A stretch of DNA of 36,482 nt. It comes from Bacteroidota bacterium (GTDB lineage Bacteria; Bacteroidota; Bacteroidia; Cytophagales; Cyclobacteriaceae). How positions within the stretch are numbered: position 1 is the stretch's first letter; each line of letters begins with the position of its first letter. The notes under the pieces are model-generated. The model saw only the letters and a program-made list of their open reading frames with translations, had not been told where the DNA came from and made no database searches. Where the stretch lies: contig JAEZBX010000072.1 in the NCBI GenBank assembly GCA_023412765.1, forward strand, positions 1 through 36,482. Reading direction: 5' to 3'. This document shows positions 1 through 8,770 of the stretch, in pieces. The translations under genes and the position numbers were made by a program.

Positions 1-33
1 AGGTAAGATAGATTTTGGGGGAGGCAAAATTGG

Positions 34-61
34 TAAGTAGTAAGTAGTAAGTGGTGAGTAG
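34..61. repeat. Heptanucleotide tandem repeat, four units
   Basis: Four consecutive 7-base units lie downstream of serS: TAAGTAG, TAAGTAG, TAAGTGG, TGAGTAG. The first two are identical and the other two differ by one base each. The array is in the non-coding end of the window. It has the same unit length as the arrays at 8586-8613 and 33741-33775. Its function is unknown. Confidence 0.8.
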
Positions 62-104
62 TGTTGGCAGCTTGGAGGGATGAGCCTTGGTGGGTGTCGA
101 TTTA

Positions 105-1379
105 TTAGTTTATTAATTCGAAGCGGGTGTAGGGGACGAGCACTGGCGGAATGCGAATACCTTCGGGTGTTTGATTGTTCTCAAGAATTGCTGCCACGAT
201 TCTGGGTAAAGCCAAGGCACTTCCATTTAGCGTATGAAGTAACTGAATCTTATTTTCCTTGTTCTTATATCTTAGTTTCAACCGGTTCGCCTGAAAGGCT
301 TCAAAGTTGCTCACTGAGCTAACCTCCAACCACCTTTGCTGGGCACCAGCATAAACCTCCATGTCGAATGTCATGGCCGAATTGAAGCCCATGTCGCCAC
401 CACATAACAACAATTTGCGATAAGGCAATTCCAATTTCTCCAACAGCGACTGGACATACGCGCACATTTCATCGAGTGCTGCATACGAATCTTCAGGTTT
501 CGTAATGTGGACAATTTCCACCTTATCGAACTGATGTAGCCGATTCAATCCGCGAACATGCGCACCCCAACTTCCAGCCTCGCGGCGAAAGCAGGGTGTA
601 TAACCGACGTTCTTCACAGGAAGCGCTGGTTCACTAAGGATTGTATCGCGATACAAATTTGTGATGGGAACCTCTGCTGTTGGAATAAGATATAAGCCAT
701 CCTCCTGAATGAAATACATCTGGCCTTCCTTATCGGGTAATTGTCCAGTACCATAGCCTGAAGCCTCATTGACGACGATTGGAGGCTGAATTTCCTGGTA
801 ACCCTGCTTCTCAGCTTCTTCCAAAAAAAAGTTGATCAAGGCGCGTTGTAATTTTGCTCCTTTTCCCTTGTAGACCGGGAAACCAGCGCCTGAGATCTTA
901 TTACCCAGATCAAAATCAATGATGTCGTACTTCTTTATAAGCTCCCAGTGAGGAGCTGCGCCGCCAGGAAGGTCAGGAACCTCGCCGTGCTCATGCACAG
1001 TAATATTCCCATCTGCACCAAGGCCCGCTGGGACCTTCTCATGAGGGACGTTTGGTAGTTTATAGAGGAGATCTGTAAGCTCGCGCTCAAGATCTACTAA
1101 AGATGCTTCAATTTGCTTTGTGACTTCCTTCTCATCGGCAATAGCGCTGCGAAGGTTACTGGCTTCGTCATTTTTTTTCTCTCTGATGAGCTCACCGATC
1201 TTCTTAGCATCTGCGTTAGCCTTTGCCTTGCGATCATCAAGTTGCCTCTGTGTGTCTTTCCTTTGCGTATCCTTTTCTAAAACCTGGTCGACCAATGTTT
1301 CTGCCTCTTTAAAGTTTCTTTTAAGCAGTCCATTGATAACCTGATGCTTCTGATCGCGTATAAAAGATACCTGTAGCAT
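105..1379 (-). CDS. serS: Seryl-tRNA synthetase
   Basis: Cytoplasmic class II aminoacyl-tRNA synthetase that charges tRNA-Ser (and tRNA-Sec where present) with serine using ATP. The 424-residue length is normal for the family. Residues 1 to about 105 form the long helical hairpin that grips the tRNA, rich in Lys and Glu. The catalytic core follows, with class II motif 2 around TPCFRREAGSWG and motif 3 in the C-terminal HTLNGSALALPR segment. The ATG at 1379 begins MLQVSFIRDQ, the expected N-terminus. The gene diverges from rho across 277 bp. A -7-like box on this strand at 1400-1407 would give a leader of roughly 15 nt. No terminator is visible before the window edge. Confidence 0.97.
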   Translation of the reverse strand: MLQVSFIRDQKHQVINGLLKRNFKEAETLVDQVLEKDTQRKDTQRQLDDRKAKANADAKKIGELIREKKNDEASNLRSAIADEKEVTKQIEASLVDLERELTDLLYKLPNVPHEKVPAGLGADGNITVHEHGEVPDLPGGAAPHWELIKKYDIIDFDLGNKISGAGFPVYKGKGAKLQRALINFFLEEAEKQGYQEIQPPIVVNEASGYGTGQLPDKEGQMYFIQEDGLYLIPTAEVPITNLYRDTILSEPALPVKNVGYTPCFRREAGSWGAHVRGLNRLHQFDKVEIVHITKPEDSYAALDEMCAYVQSLLEKLELPYRKLLLCGGDMGFNSAMTFDMEVYAGAQQRWLEVSSVSNFEAFQANRLKLRYKNKENKIQLLHTLNGSALALPRIVAAILENNQTPEGIRIPPVLVPYTRFELIN

Positions 1380-1399
1380 AACTCGGGGTTAGAAGGGCC

Positions 1400-1407
1400 C
1401 AAAATTA
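1400..1407 (-). promoter_or_regulatory. Possible -7 box for serS
   Basis: Read on the minus strand this is TAATTTTG, an exact match to the Bacteroidota -7 consensus TAnnTTTG, 20 bases before the serS ATG. No TTG-type -33 element sits at the right distance, so only half of the promoter is supported. Confidence 0.35.
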
Positions 1408-1458
1408 GGTTTTTTAAGGGTTTTCCGGCGTTTAGAGGTCAATAAATTATTTCAATGA

Positions 1459-1490
1459 TTTGATAATAATTCAAAATTGGGCTATAATTG
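1459..1490 (+). promoter_or_regulatory. Promoter of rho
   Basis: TTTG at 1459-1462 is followed after 20 bases by TATAATTG at 1483-1490, which fits the Bacteroidota -33/-7 arrangement. The same stretch also reads as a classical pair, TTGATA (1460-1465), 17 bases, TATAAT (1483-1488). Transcription would start near 1496, giving rho an untranslated leader of about 160 nt. Long leaders that mediate autogenous control are known for rho in other bacteria; control here is inferred. Confidence 0.6.
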
Positions 1491-1656
1491 CAAGGTCATA
1501 CGGCTTTGTCCCGAGCCCTCTGAATATAAATCCGAATTTTATTTTTCGTCTTTTGTTTTCTTTTTAGTTGTTCTCATGATTTAATCTCAGCATAGCTGAT
1601 TAACTATCAATTAATTCAACATACATCTTTTTAATTCCAACCATTTTTAACCAACC

Positions 1657-3219
1657 ATGTACACTATTGACGATCTGAATGTCAGACTTCTTTCTGAATT
1701 GAAGGAAATTGCGGAGGATATGGGCGTGAAAAACGCCAAGAAGCTTGCCAAACAAGACCTTATTTACAAGATACTCGATCAACAAGCCGTAGCCGGCGAA
1801 TCAGCTTCAAAAGCTCAAGTCACCGAAACTGCAACCAAAGAAATTACAGCCGAACCAGAGCGAAAATTAAGGCCCAGAAGAAGAGAAAACGTAGCTCCTC
1901 CAGCCCCCGCCCCGAAACCTGAAACTGATTTTTCCTCCGACGAACTTTTAGACTCCATCGACATAAATTTTGATAGCACTCCGCCGACGTTCACTTCAGA
2001 ACCGGAAGCAGGATTGCCAACAATTGCCGAAGAACAGGCACGGCCAGCACGGAACGAACCTCGCGAAGATAAGTCACACCAATTCCGCCAGGCTATCCGC
2101 GAATTCGATGGCGCCATCAGCAACGAAGGTGTTCTCGAAATTATGCAGGATGGTTATGGATTTCTCCGATCATCCGATTACAACTACCTGGCAAGCCCCG
2201 ATGATATTTACGTATCTCCATCACAGATCAAATTATTTGGATTGAAGACGGGAGACACCGTCAAAGGATATATCCGTCCACCGAAAGAGGGTGAAAAATA
2301 TTTTGCATTGCTCAAGGTTGAGTCTGTCAACGGTAAGACTACTGAAGAAATTCGAGATAGAGTTGCGTTTGAATACCTAACGCCTCTTTTCCCTAATGAA
2401 AAATTAAAGCTTAGCACGACACCCGATAATTTGTCCACGCGAATCCTGGACTTGTTCGCACCGATTGGAAAGGGTCAACGCGGTATGATCGTCGCTCAGC
2501 CAAAAACAGGTAAAACGGTGTTGCTCAAGAATATTGCTAATGCAATCGCGACTAATCACCCAGAGGTATATTTGATCGTTCTGTTGATTGATGAGCGTCC
2601 TGAAGAAGTTACCGACATGGCGCGTAGCGTTAACGCTGAAGTTGTTGCTTCCACGTTCGATGAACAGGCAGAAAGACACGTAAAGGTAGCCAGCATTGTA
2701 CTGGAAAAGGCGAAGCGCATGACTGAGTGTGGCCATGACGTTGTAATCCTTCTTGATTCGCTTACTCGTCTCGCAAGGGCCTACAATACAGTTGTTCCTT
2801 CATCAGGTAAAATCCTGTCCGGTGGTGTGGATGCAAATGCATTACACAAACCAAAACGTTTCTTTGGAGCGGCACGGAAAATTGAAAATGGCGGTTCATT
2901 AACGATCATAGCAACCGCACTTATCGATACCGGTTCCAAGATGGATGAAGTTATCTTTGAAGAGTTCAAGGGTACTGGTAATATGGAGTTGCAACTTGAC
3001 AGAAAGCTTTCTAACCGTCGTGTGTATCCAGCTATGGATGTGCCAGCTTCTGGTACGCGTCGCGAAGATCTGCTGTTGAGAGAAGATGAACTGCAACGCG
3101 TGTGGATCCTCAGGAAATTTATGGCTGATATGAATTCAATTGAGGCAATGGAATTCCTTCAGAGCAAAATGAAAGGAACAAGAAACAATGAAGAGTTCCT
3201 GATATCTATGAATGGATAA
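1657..3219 (+). CDS. rho: Transcription termination factor Rho
   Basis: Hexameric RNA-dependent ATPase that loads on nascent RNA and ends transcription. Residues 1-45 form the Rho N-terminal helical domain. Residues about 46-145 are a low-complexity, Pro/Glu/Ala/Ser-rich insert that E. coli Rho lacks. The cold-shock-like RNA-binding domain starts near residue 159 (VLEIMQDGYGFLR). The ATPase domain has the Walker A loop AQPKTGKT at about 279-286 and Walker B VVILLDSLTR near 362. The C-terminus MKGTRNNEEFL is typical. At 520 residues it is about 100 longer than E. coli Rho, all in the insert. Bacteroides Rho is known to carry a disordered insert linked to condensate formation, so this looks like a lineage trait. 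It is monocistronic, with its own promoter and terminator. Confidence 0.98.
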   Translation: MYTIDDLNVRLLSELKEIAEDMGVKNAKKLAKQDLIYKILDQQAVAGESASKAQVTETATKEITAEPERKLRPRRRENVAPPAPAPKPETDFSSDELLDSIDINFDSTPPTFTSEPEAGLPTIAEEQARPARNEPREDKSHQFRQAIREFDGAISNEGVLEIMQDGYGFLRSSDYNYLASPDDIYVSPSQIKLFGLKTGDTVKGYIRPPKEGEKYFALLKVESVNGKTTEEIRDRVAFEYLTPLFPNEKLKLSTTPDNLSTRILDLFAPIGKGQRGMIVAQPKTGKTVLLKNIANAIATNHPEVYLIVLLIDERPEEVTDMARSVNAEVVASTFDEQAERHVKVASIVLEKAKRMTECGHDVVILLDSLTRLARAYNTVVPSSGKILSGGVDANALHKPKRFFGAARKIENGGSLTIIATALIDTGSKMDEVIFEEFKGTGNMELQLDRKLSNRRVYPAMDVPASGTRREDLLLREDELQRVWILRKFMADMNSIEAMEFLQSKMKGTRNNEEFLISMNG

Positions 3220-3240
3220 AACATTTCAATCTTAGAAATG

Positions 3241-3270
3241 AAAGGCTGCCGGAAAAGCAGCCTTTTCTTT
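3241..3270 (+). terminator. Intrinsic terminator after rho
   Basis: AAAGGCTGC (3241-3249) pairs perfectly with GCAGCCTTT (3257-3265) across a 7-base loop and runs into a T-rich tract on the plus strand. It starts 21 bases after the rho stop codon. The A-rich left flank means it could also act weakly on the opposite strand for the vWA gene. Confidence 0.85.
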
Positions 3271-3383
3271 TCGTATTGAATCTTGTACACGTAAACGCCC
3301 CATGCTTCGAAAAAACGATAGCATTTTAAATAGTCCCGCTAGGGACTGGAGTGCAGTAGTAGTTCTAATCTTGTTAACCAATT

Positions 3384-5465
3384 TTAATAACTCCCGAAAT
3401 ATTTTCTGAATGTCCATTCGAAAGTTGCCAGGATCAATAACAAAAGGAACACCCACTTCAAATTAATAAGCGTGTCATAACTTTCCTCTGAATGGATGAC
3501 GGTCTGAGCTTTTGTCGTTTGCAATTCTGCCTTCAGTCCGTCGATATTAGACGCATTGAAAAACTTACCTCCAGTATTTTTAGATAACGCCTTCAACAAA
3601 TCGAAATCCGCCGTAAGATTCTGTAGTTCTGCCTGTCTCTTAACAACCGCAAATTCTCCACGAACTTCTTCCGGTTTTTGTTCGAGGGTTGTCCTTGCCC
3701 TGTATCGATAAACACCTTCCTCCAAATCTCCAATCTGATAACGGCTGTTGCCTGGGCTGGTAGTGTAGGAGTAGCTTCGTTTCTTTCCCTGCTCGTCCGT
3801 AATCTCAAGTGAAATGGAATTCCCATAGATCGGCTCAAAAATAGAATTGTATACCTGGCTTTCGAAAATAACGGCCTCGCTATCTGCAAATTCCTGTTGG
3901 ATAGGATAGCTTCGGAATTTACGTTTGTCCTCAGAAGTGCTCAGGTATTGAATAAGCTTTCCGAACAATTCATCAAATGCCGCAGATCCCTCAGTTCGGT
4001 CATACTCATTAAGCTTCCATCTCCATATCCCTTCGCCCAACATGATTCCAACCTTTCGTTCTTCCTGCTGTGTTACGGCTAGCAAGGGTTTGTCCGTTGA
4101 AATGCTTCCAATGCGTTGGAATAACAACGGTGATGCGCCAAGGGAAACACTAACCTTGCCGAAATGGACTGACACCGGTGGGTAATCCACAAGCATTGTG
4201 TTCGTCTCAGGCGAGACAAGAAAATTTGAAAACGAAGTATTGATGACCGGGGTCACCTCGTCGTAGTCTCTTGGTGCTCCATCAAACTTTACAGGCATGT
4301 TCTTCTTTTCAATCAGGCGCAGGTCGGAATTTTGACCCAGGATTAACAACAAAGAAGTTTTGCTTGCGGCGAACTTTTCAAATAGTGCACTGGTACGTCC
4401 CCGCAGGTCAGGCGACTGGTAAAAAATCGCCAGATCCACTTCCTCGGGCCTGATTTCTTTCTGGGACTTATCAACGGTGGGGGTATGCAACAGAAATTCA
4501 TAATTCGAATTCTTCTCAACAACCTCGCGAAGTGCTTTGATGTCAGGATGCGGCGCCGATGCAATTACAAGGATCTTCTTCTTGCCTTCCACAACCTCCA
4601 CAAATACTGAAGCGCGGTTGTTCTGCGTATTCTGTTCCCCATCCTTTACATCAAGTTGTATGTCCAGCTTTTGTATTCCCTGTTCGCTGGCCAGCGGCTG
4701 GAAATCGAAAACCAATAATTGATTGTCCTTCGAAACTTTTGTTTGCTTTTCAACCACTTTTCCCCGCTGCGTAACGGTTGCGCTAATCGGTGCATCGCGC
4801 AGGTTCTTGATCAATACTTCTACACGCAATGGAAATTTGTTCCCCTGGTACGCTATTTTATTGTAGGAAACATTCTTGATCGCAACATCAATGTGTTGCA
4901 TGGTGTCGCCAATTCCGATTGTATGCACGGGGAAATTATATACCGAATACAGAGGTGAGATTCCAGAATTATAAATTCCATCGCTTACCAAAGCCACTCC
5001 TCCGATACGACTTCCCTCGTAACGGTTTGCAATTCTTTTCAGGGCGCCGGTGATATCCGAACGCTCACCTTGAAAGTTAGGAGCGTCGATATCTTCACCG
5101 GTGAGATCGTTGATCTTCACTTCATATCCTTGTTCCCGCAATACGTCCGACAGCTCAATTACTTCGGCTTGCACTCTAGCCCTTGTCACCGAGTCTACAG
5201 CTTCTTTCACAGAAACAGAGTTATCATACAATAGAACAAAAAAAGGTTTCTCAAAAATGTTGTTGATCTGCTTTACAATAGGTCCAAGCAAGAGGAACGA
5301 AAGCAGGAACGCCAATACTGCGCGGGCTCCAAAAAGGATTCGGTTCCACGTCTTACTCCATGGGTGCTTGCTCTTATATAAAAGGACCGCGAATCCTATA
5401 GCCAGGATAATGCAAACAATTATATATGCAGGCGACGATTCAAAAATTATGTTCTGTTGGTGCAT
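3384..5465 (-). CDS. Membrane-anchored vWA-fold protein
   Basis: Inner-membrane protein of a Bacteroidota family; the exact role is not known. Residues 11-31 and about 43-63 are membrane helices. A von Willebrand factor A-like domain follows with an intact MIDAS metal site: D81-N-S83-V-S85, T139 in SDITGA and D162 in LVSDG. The middle is beta-rich, with Ig-like and glutamine-amidotransferase-like character (GKKKILVIASAPHPD). The last 30 residues hold another membrane helix and a short basic tail. Unlike BatA/BatB, the metal-site domain directly follows two N-terminal helices and a long periplasmic region follows it. It begins 3 bp after the rarA stop, so it is probably co-transcribed with rarA, DUF3667 and proC. 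An adhesion or envelope-stress role is only a guess. Confidence 0.75.
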   Translation of the reverse strand: MHQQNIIFESSPAYIIVCIILAIGFAVLLYKSKHPWSKTWNRILFGARAVLAFLLSFLLLGPIVKQINNIFEKPFFVLLYDNSVSVKEAVDSVTRARVQAEVIELSDVLREQGYEVKINDLTGEDIDAPNFQGERSDITGALKRIANRYEGSRIGGVALVSDGIYNSGISPLYSVYNFPVHTIGIGDTMQHIDVAIKNVSYNKIAYQGNKFPLRVEVLIKNLRDAPISATVTQRGKVVEKQTKVSKDNQLLVFDFQPLASEQGIQKLDIQLDVKDGEQNTQNNRASVFVEVVEGKKKILVIASAPHPDIKALREVVEKNSNYEFLLHTPTVDKSQKEIRPEEVDLAIFYQSPDLRGRTSALFEKFAASKTSLLLILGQNSDLRLIEKKNMPVKFDGAPRDYDEVTPVINTSFSNFLVSPETNTMLVDYPPVSVHFGKVSVSLGASPLLFQRIGSISTDKPLLAVTQQEERKVGIMLGEGIWRWKLNEYDRTEGSAAFDELFGKLIQYLSTSEDKRKFRSYPIQQEFADSEAVIFESQVYNSIFEPIYGNSISLEITDEQGKKRSYSYTTSPGNSRYQIGDLEEGVYRYRARTTLEQKPEEVRGEFAVVKRQAELQNLTADFDLLKALSKNTGGKFFNASNIDGLKAELQTTKAQTVIHSEESYDTLINLKWVFLLLLILATFEWTFRKYFGSY

Positions 5466-5468
5466 GTG

Positions 5469-6737
5469 TTAATAACCGTATTTATCCTTCCACAATGATC
5501 GCAGGTATTTTCTTAACTCTTCCTCACGGGCATTGTTGCCCGGGTCATAGAATTTTCTTCCCTTAAGCTTATCTGGCAAGAACTCCATGTTAACGAAATT
5601 ACCTTCATAACTATGTGCATATTGATAACCTTTTCCATAGTCGAGTTTCTTCATCAGCTTTGTTGGCGCATTCCTGATTGACAACGGCACCGGAAGGTCG
5701 CCGGTTTCGCGAATCGTTGCAATCGCGTCTTCAATTGCCATATAGCTCGCATTACTTTTTGGCGAGGTCGCAAGATATACCGCACATTGCGCGAGTATAA
5801 TCCTTGCTTCCGGATATCCAATCACATCCACAGCTTGAAAAGTATTCGTCGCAATCACCAAAGCAGTTGGGTTGGCGTTACCAATATCTTCTGATGCAAG
5901 TATTACCATCCGCCGGGCAATGAATTTGACATCTTCGCCTCCCTCGACCATTCTTGCCAGATAATATATTGCTGCATTGGGGTCACTTCCACGAATGGAT
6001 TTTATGAACGCAGAAATAATATCATAATGTTGCTCGCCACTCTTGTCATAGATCGCGATATGTTTTTGCGCCAAATCCATAACGAGCTTATCAGTAATCA
6101 CAATATCACCTTGCAATGCATCGCTGATTAGTTCGATAAGATTGAGCAGCTTTCGGCCGTCACCTCCGGAAATATTCAGCAGTGCCTGGTGTTCCTGGAT
6201 AGTAATGTTTCTCTTCTTGAGTTCGTCATCCCTTTTCAACGCCTGATCGATCATTTCCAAAAGTTGTTCTTCGCCTAGAGCTTTCAGGATATAAACCTGG
6301 CAACGCGAAAGAAGAGCGGCATTTACTTCAAAAGAAGGGTTTTCAGTAGTAGCGCCAATCAGTGTTATGATCCCCTTTTCGACCGCGCCGAGAAGTGCAT
6401 CCTGCTGACCTTTGTTAAAGCGATGAATTTCATCAATAAAAAGAATGGACCTCGGCGCAGACTTAGCCCTATCGATAACTTCACGGATGTCCTTAACTCC
6501 CGAACTAATTGCACTTAGCGTGTAGAATGGCTTTTTTACCTCATTGGCGATAATATTGGCTATCGTGGTTTTACCCACGCCCGGTGGGCCCCATAAGATC
6601 ATGGAAGGTATGTTGCCGGCCTGAATGGCCATCCTTATCACCCCTTTCGCACCTGTCAGATGCTCCTGACCCACCAGCTCGTCCAGTTTCCTGGGACGCA
6701 TTCGCTCAGCCAACGGCACCTGTGCATTCAACACCAT
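5469..6737 (-). CDS. rarA: Replication-associated recombination protein A (AAA+ ATPase)
   Basis: RarA/MgsA, a clamp-loader-like AAA+ ATPase that acts at stalled replication forks. With the start chosen here it has 422 residues, normal for the family. It begins with the family hallmark PLAERMRPRKLDELVGQEHL. Walker A GPPGVGKTT is at residues 50-58 and Walker B FIDEIHRF has D102 and E103. The sensor segment GATTENPSFEVNAALLSRC follows, and the C-terminal tetramerisation region ends in LRSLWKDKYGY. I chose the ATG at 6737 over an in-frame TTG one codon upstream because ATG overlaps the stop of the preceding gene by one base (TGATG), the usual mark of translational coupling. It lies inside the proC to vWA run. 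Confidence 0.93.
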   Translation of the reverse strand: MVLNAQVPLAERMRPRKLDELVGQEHLTGAKGVIRMAIQAGNIPSMILWGPPGVGKTTIANIIANEVKKPFYTLSAISSGVKDIREVIDRAKSAPRSILFIDEIHRFNKGQQDALLGAVEKGIITLIGATTENPSFEVNAALLSRCQVYILKALGEEQLLEMIDQALKRDDELKKRNITIQEHQALLNISGGDGRKLLNLIELISDALQGDIVITDKLVMDLAQKHIAIYDKSGEQHYDIISAFIKSIRGSDPNAAIYYLARMVEGGEDVKFIARRMVILASEDIGNANPTALVIATNTFQAVDVIGYPEARIILAQCAVYLATSPKSNASYMAIEDAIATIRETGDLPVPLSIRNAPTKLMKKLDYGKGYQYAHSYEGNFVNMEFLPDKLKGRKFYDPGNNAREEELRKYLRSLWKDKYGY

Positions 6738-7708
6738 CAAATTAGCATTAGAGTAATCAATAGGTTAATTAACAACCCAGCTAATATACAAATTCCAAAA
6801 AGGACACTAAATGCGACAAATTTCGCAGCAGTTAAGCCCCATGTGTCCTTGTAGGCTCGTTTCATCGCCAAAAGGAGGTATAAAAATATGACGAACTGCA
6901 GGATAAAAGCGATCCATTTGAGCCAGGGCACGGCTTCCAGGAGCATGACGACAGATCCTGCCAGGAAGAAGAAATTGTAATAACAAATAGAAAAAACCAG
7001 GTGCTCGGTGTAGTATATGTCCTTCTTGTAATTGAGCATCCACAATAAAGCAGCAAATACTGGCAAGAGCAGAAAGAAAATCACGGAAACGTGCGACGTA
7101 AAATCCTTGCCCACCTGTCGGCTGAATTCTCGCGGGTCCCCGGCTGCGCGGTCCTTGAGCTCAAAAATCCTGTATTGGAATTTTCGAGTCAGCCAACCGT
7201 CACGTTCCGCCTCAGGTAAAGTCGACTGCACCGAATCATAATACTCGCGGGTATTAAACATATCGTCAAGGTCAAGGGAGTCGCCCGAGACCACTTCCTT
7301 GCCGTTTCGTTCAATCTGAAGGACGCTACCCGATTTGTCTGCGCCCGGAAGGGCAGTAAACAGGAAGAAGTAAACCACGCTTATGAATGCATACATCCTG
7401 ACGGGATGAAAATATCGCTCTCTCCTTCCCGCATTGTATTCCATGGAAAGGAAACCAGGCTTTAATAGCAGGTGCCTGCACGTTGTCAGGAATTTAGATT
7501 CGTAGCCTGAGAATGATGAAATAAAATCATAAGAAAGCTCGCGAAGCGTTTGACGCCGCGCAATGTTTTTCTGGCCACAATGGCTGCAGTAAATATCGGT
7601 CACGATCGTACCGCAGTTCAGGCAACGATCTGCACGCGCTACGTCAAAGTCTTCATTCGACGCAGGTGTATTGTCCTGGCCATTTGAATTTCCTGGAGAT
7701 TCACCCAT
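6737..7708 (-). CDS. DUF3667 zinc-ribbon membrane protein
   Basis: Inner-membrane protein of a family common in Bacteroidota and of unknown function. After a polar N-terminus there is a zinc ribbon with C29xxC32 and C41xxC44 (CLNCG and CSHCG), then the family signature ending in LLLKPGFLSMEYNAGRR. About five membrane helices follow, the first at MYAFISVVYFFLFTALP, then a periplasmic loop of some 80 residues, then four helices to the C-terminus. It is 323 residues long, close to the usual family size. It lies 28 bp after proC and its stop overlaps the rarA start by one base, so it is probably part of that operon. No enzymatic motif is visible. Confidence 0.88.
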   Translation of the reverse strand: MGESPGNSNGQDNTPASNEDFDVARADRCLNCGTIVTDIYCSHCGQKNIARRQTLRELSYDFISSFSGYESKFLTTCRHLLLKPGFLSMEYNAGRRERYFHPVRMYAFISVVYFFLFTALPGADKSGSVLQIERNGKEVVSGDSLDLDDMFNTREYYDSVQSTLPEAERDGWLTRKFQYRIFELKDRAAGDPREFSRQVGKDFTSHVSVIFFLLLPVFAALLWMLNYKKDIYYTEHLVFSICYYNFFFLAGSVVMLLEAVPWLKWIAFILQFVIFLYLLLAMKRAYKDTWGLTAAKFVAFSVLFGICILAGLLINLLITLMLI

Positions 7709-7736
7709 CGGATATTAAGAAAAGATATCGCCTGGC

Positions 7737-8534
7737 CTACCGGCCAATTTTCTCATATGAAGTGCAGATGCCCTTGATCAGTGACGAACTGAAACCCTGG
7801 TGCTCCATCTCATTTAGCCCTGCAATTGTACATCCCTTCGGTGTTGTCACTTTGTCTATTTCTTCTTCGGGATGACGATTCAACTTTAACAGCAGTTCTG
7901 CGGCGCCCTTAACAGTTTGCGCTGCAATGAGGTTGGCGGTTTTTGCATCAAAGCCGATTTCGATTCCACCTTGTGTTGCAGCACGGATAAATCGCAGTGC
8001 ATAGGCGATTCCACACGCACCCAGCACGGTAGCTGCATCCATAAGTTTCTCATCAATAGCAATCGTAATCCCCAGCTGATTGAACAATTCTGTTACGTAG
8101 TTCACCTGTTCATTGCGCGCACTTTGATGACAAATACAGGTTACTGATTCCTGGATTGCGATGGCCGTGTTAGGCATCGCTCTAAATACCGGCGCACCGT
8201 TTGGTACCATTGACACCAGATCATTAAGGCTAACGCCGGTCACTACACTGATGATAATATGTTTTGAAGGATCAAAATTATCGCGAAGGCCCTCCAGAAC
8301 GTCTCTTACGTTATAGGGCTTTAGCGCCACGATTATTACGTTGCTGTTTTGAATAGCTGCCTCATTATCGCTGGTAACGTTTACGCCCTTGCTCTTTAAG
8401 GACGTCAATGAATTAGCATTTCTGCGCGTAATGGTAAGATTTGCCGGAGAAATAAATTCACTTTTAATCAGTCCCTCGGCAATGGCCGAACCTAAATTTC
8501 CTCCTCCGATAATGGCAATCTTTGAATTGTTCAT
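7737..8534 (-). CDS. proC: Pyrroline-5-carboxylate reductase
   Basis: Last step of proline synthesis: NAD(P)H-dependent reduction of 1-pyrroline-5-carboxylate to L-proline in the cytoplasm. The N-terminal Rossmann fold starts IAIIGGGNLGSAIAEGL. The middle has the family strand VFRAMPNTAIAIQES. The C-terminal dimerisation domain has LGACGIAYALRFIRA and the closing motif VTTPKGCTIAGLNEME. At 265 residues it is typical. The usual GSGPAY stretch reads GACGIAY here, a modest substitution also seen in some Bacteroidota. It is first in the minus-strand run with DUF3667, rarA and the vWA gene. Confidence 0.95.
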   Translation of the reverse strand: MNNSKIAIIGGGNLGSAIAEGLIKSEFISPANLTITRRNANSLTSLKSKGVNVTSDNEAAIQNSNVIIVALKPYNVRDVLEGLRDNFDPSKHIIISVVTGVSLNDLVSMVPNGAPVFRAMPNTAIAIQESVTCICHQSARNEQVNYVTELFNQLGITIAIDEKLMDAATVLGACGIAYALRFIRAATQGGIEIGFDAKTANLIAAQTVKGAAELLLKLNRHPEEEIDKVTTPKGCTIAGLNEMEHQGFSSSLIKGICTSYEKIGR

Positions 8535-8585
8535 GTTTTCCCTAATTGATCCAAATGATAATAATACGAAGGTGTAAAATAGTAT

Positions 8586-8613
8586 GTTAATAGTTAAAAG
8601 TTAAAAGTTAATA
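8586..8613. repeat. Heptanucleotide tandem repeat, four units
   Basis: Four 7-base units lie between proC and the MATE gene: GTTAATA, GTTAAAA, GTTAAAA, GTTAATA. The outer pair and the inner pair are identical. The array begins 52 bases upstream of the proC start on the other strand. It has the same unit length as the arrays at 34-61 and 33741-33775. Confidence 0.8.
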
Positions 8614-8717
8614 GCAGACGGTACGGCCGACCGGTACATATCCTTACAATTCATGCGCTTTCCAAGATGCCAGTAAAGCACCTCCAAAAGTCTTACTCAC
8701 GTTGCTCCACCGCCAAC

Positions 8718-8741
8718 CTCAACACCCCAACACTTCAACAC
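8718..8741. repeat. Octanucleotide tandem repeat, three units
   Basis: Three consecutive 8-base units fit YYCAACAC: CTCAACAC, CCCAACAC, TTCAACAC. They lie 47 bases upstream of the MATE start. They are C-rich on the plus strand and differ only in the first two bases. Function unknown. Confidence 0.65.
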
Positions 8742-8770
8742 TTATCCGCTCGGTTTAAATCCACAATTGT

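Noticed and set aside
6738..6740. TTG start for rarA one codon upstream of the ATG
   Set aside because: The ATG at 6737 has the TGATG overlap with the previous stop and is the simpler start.
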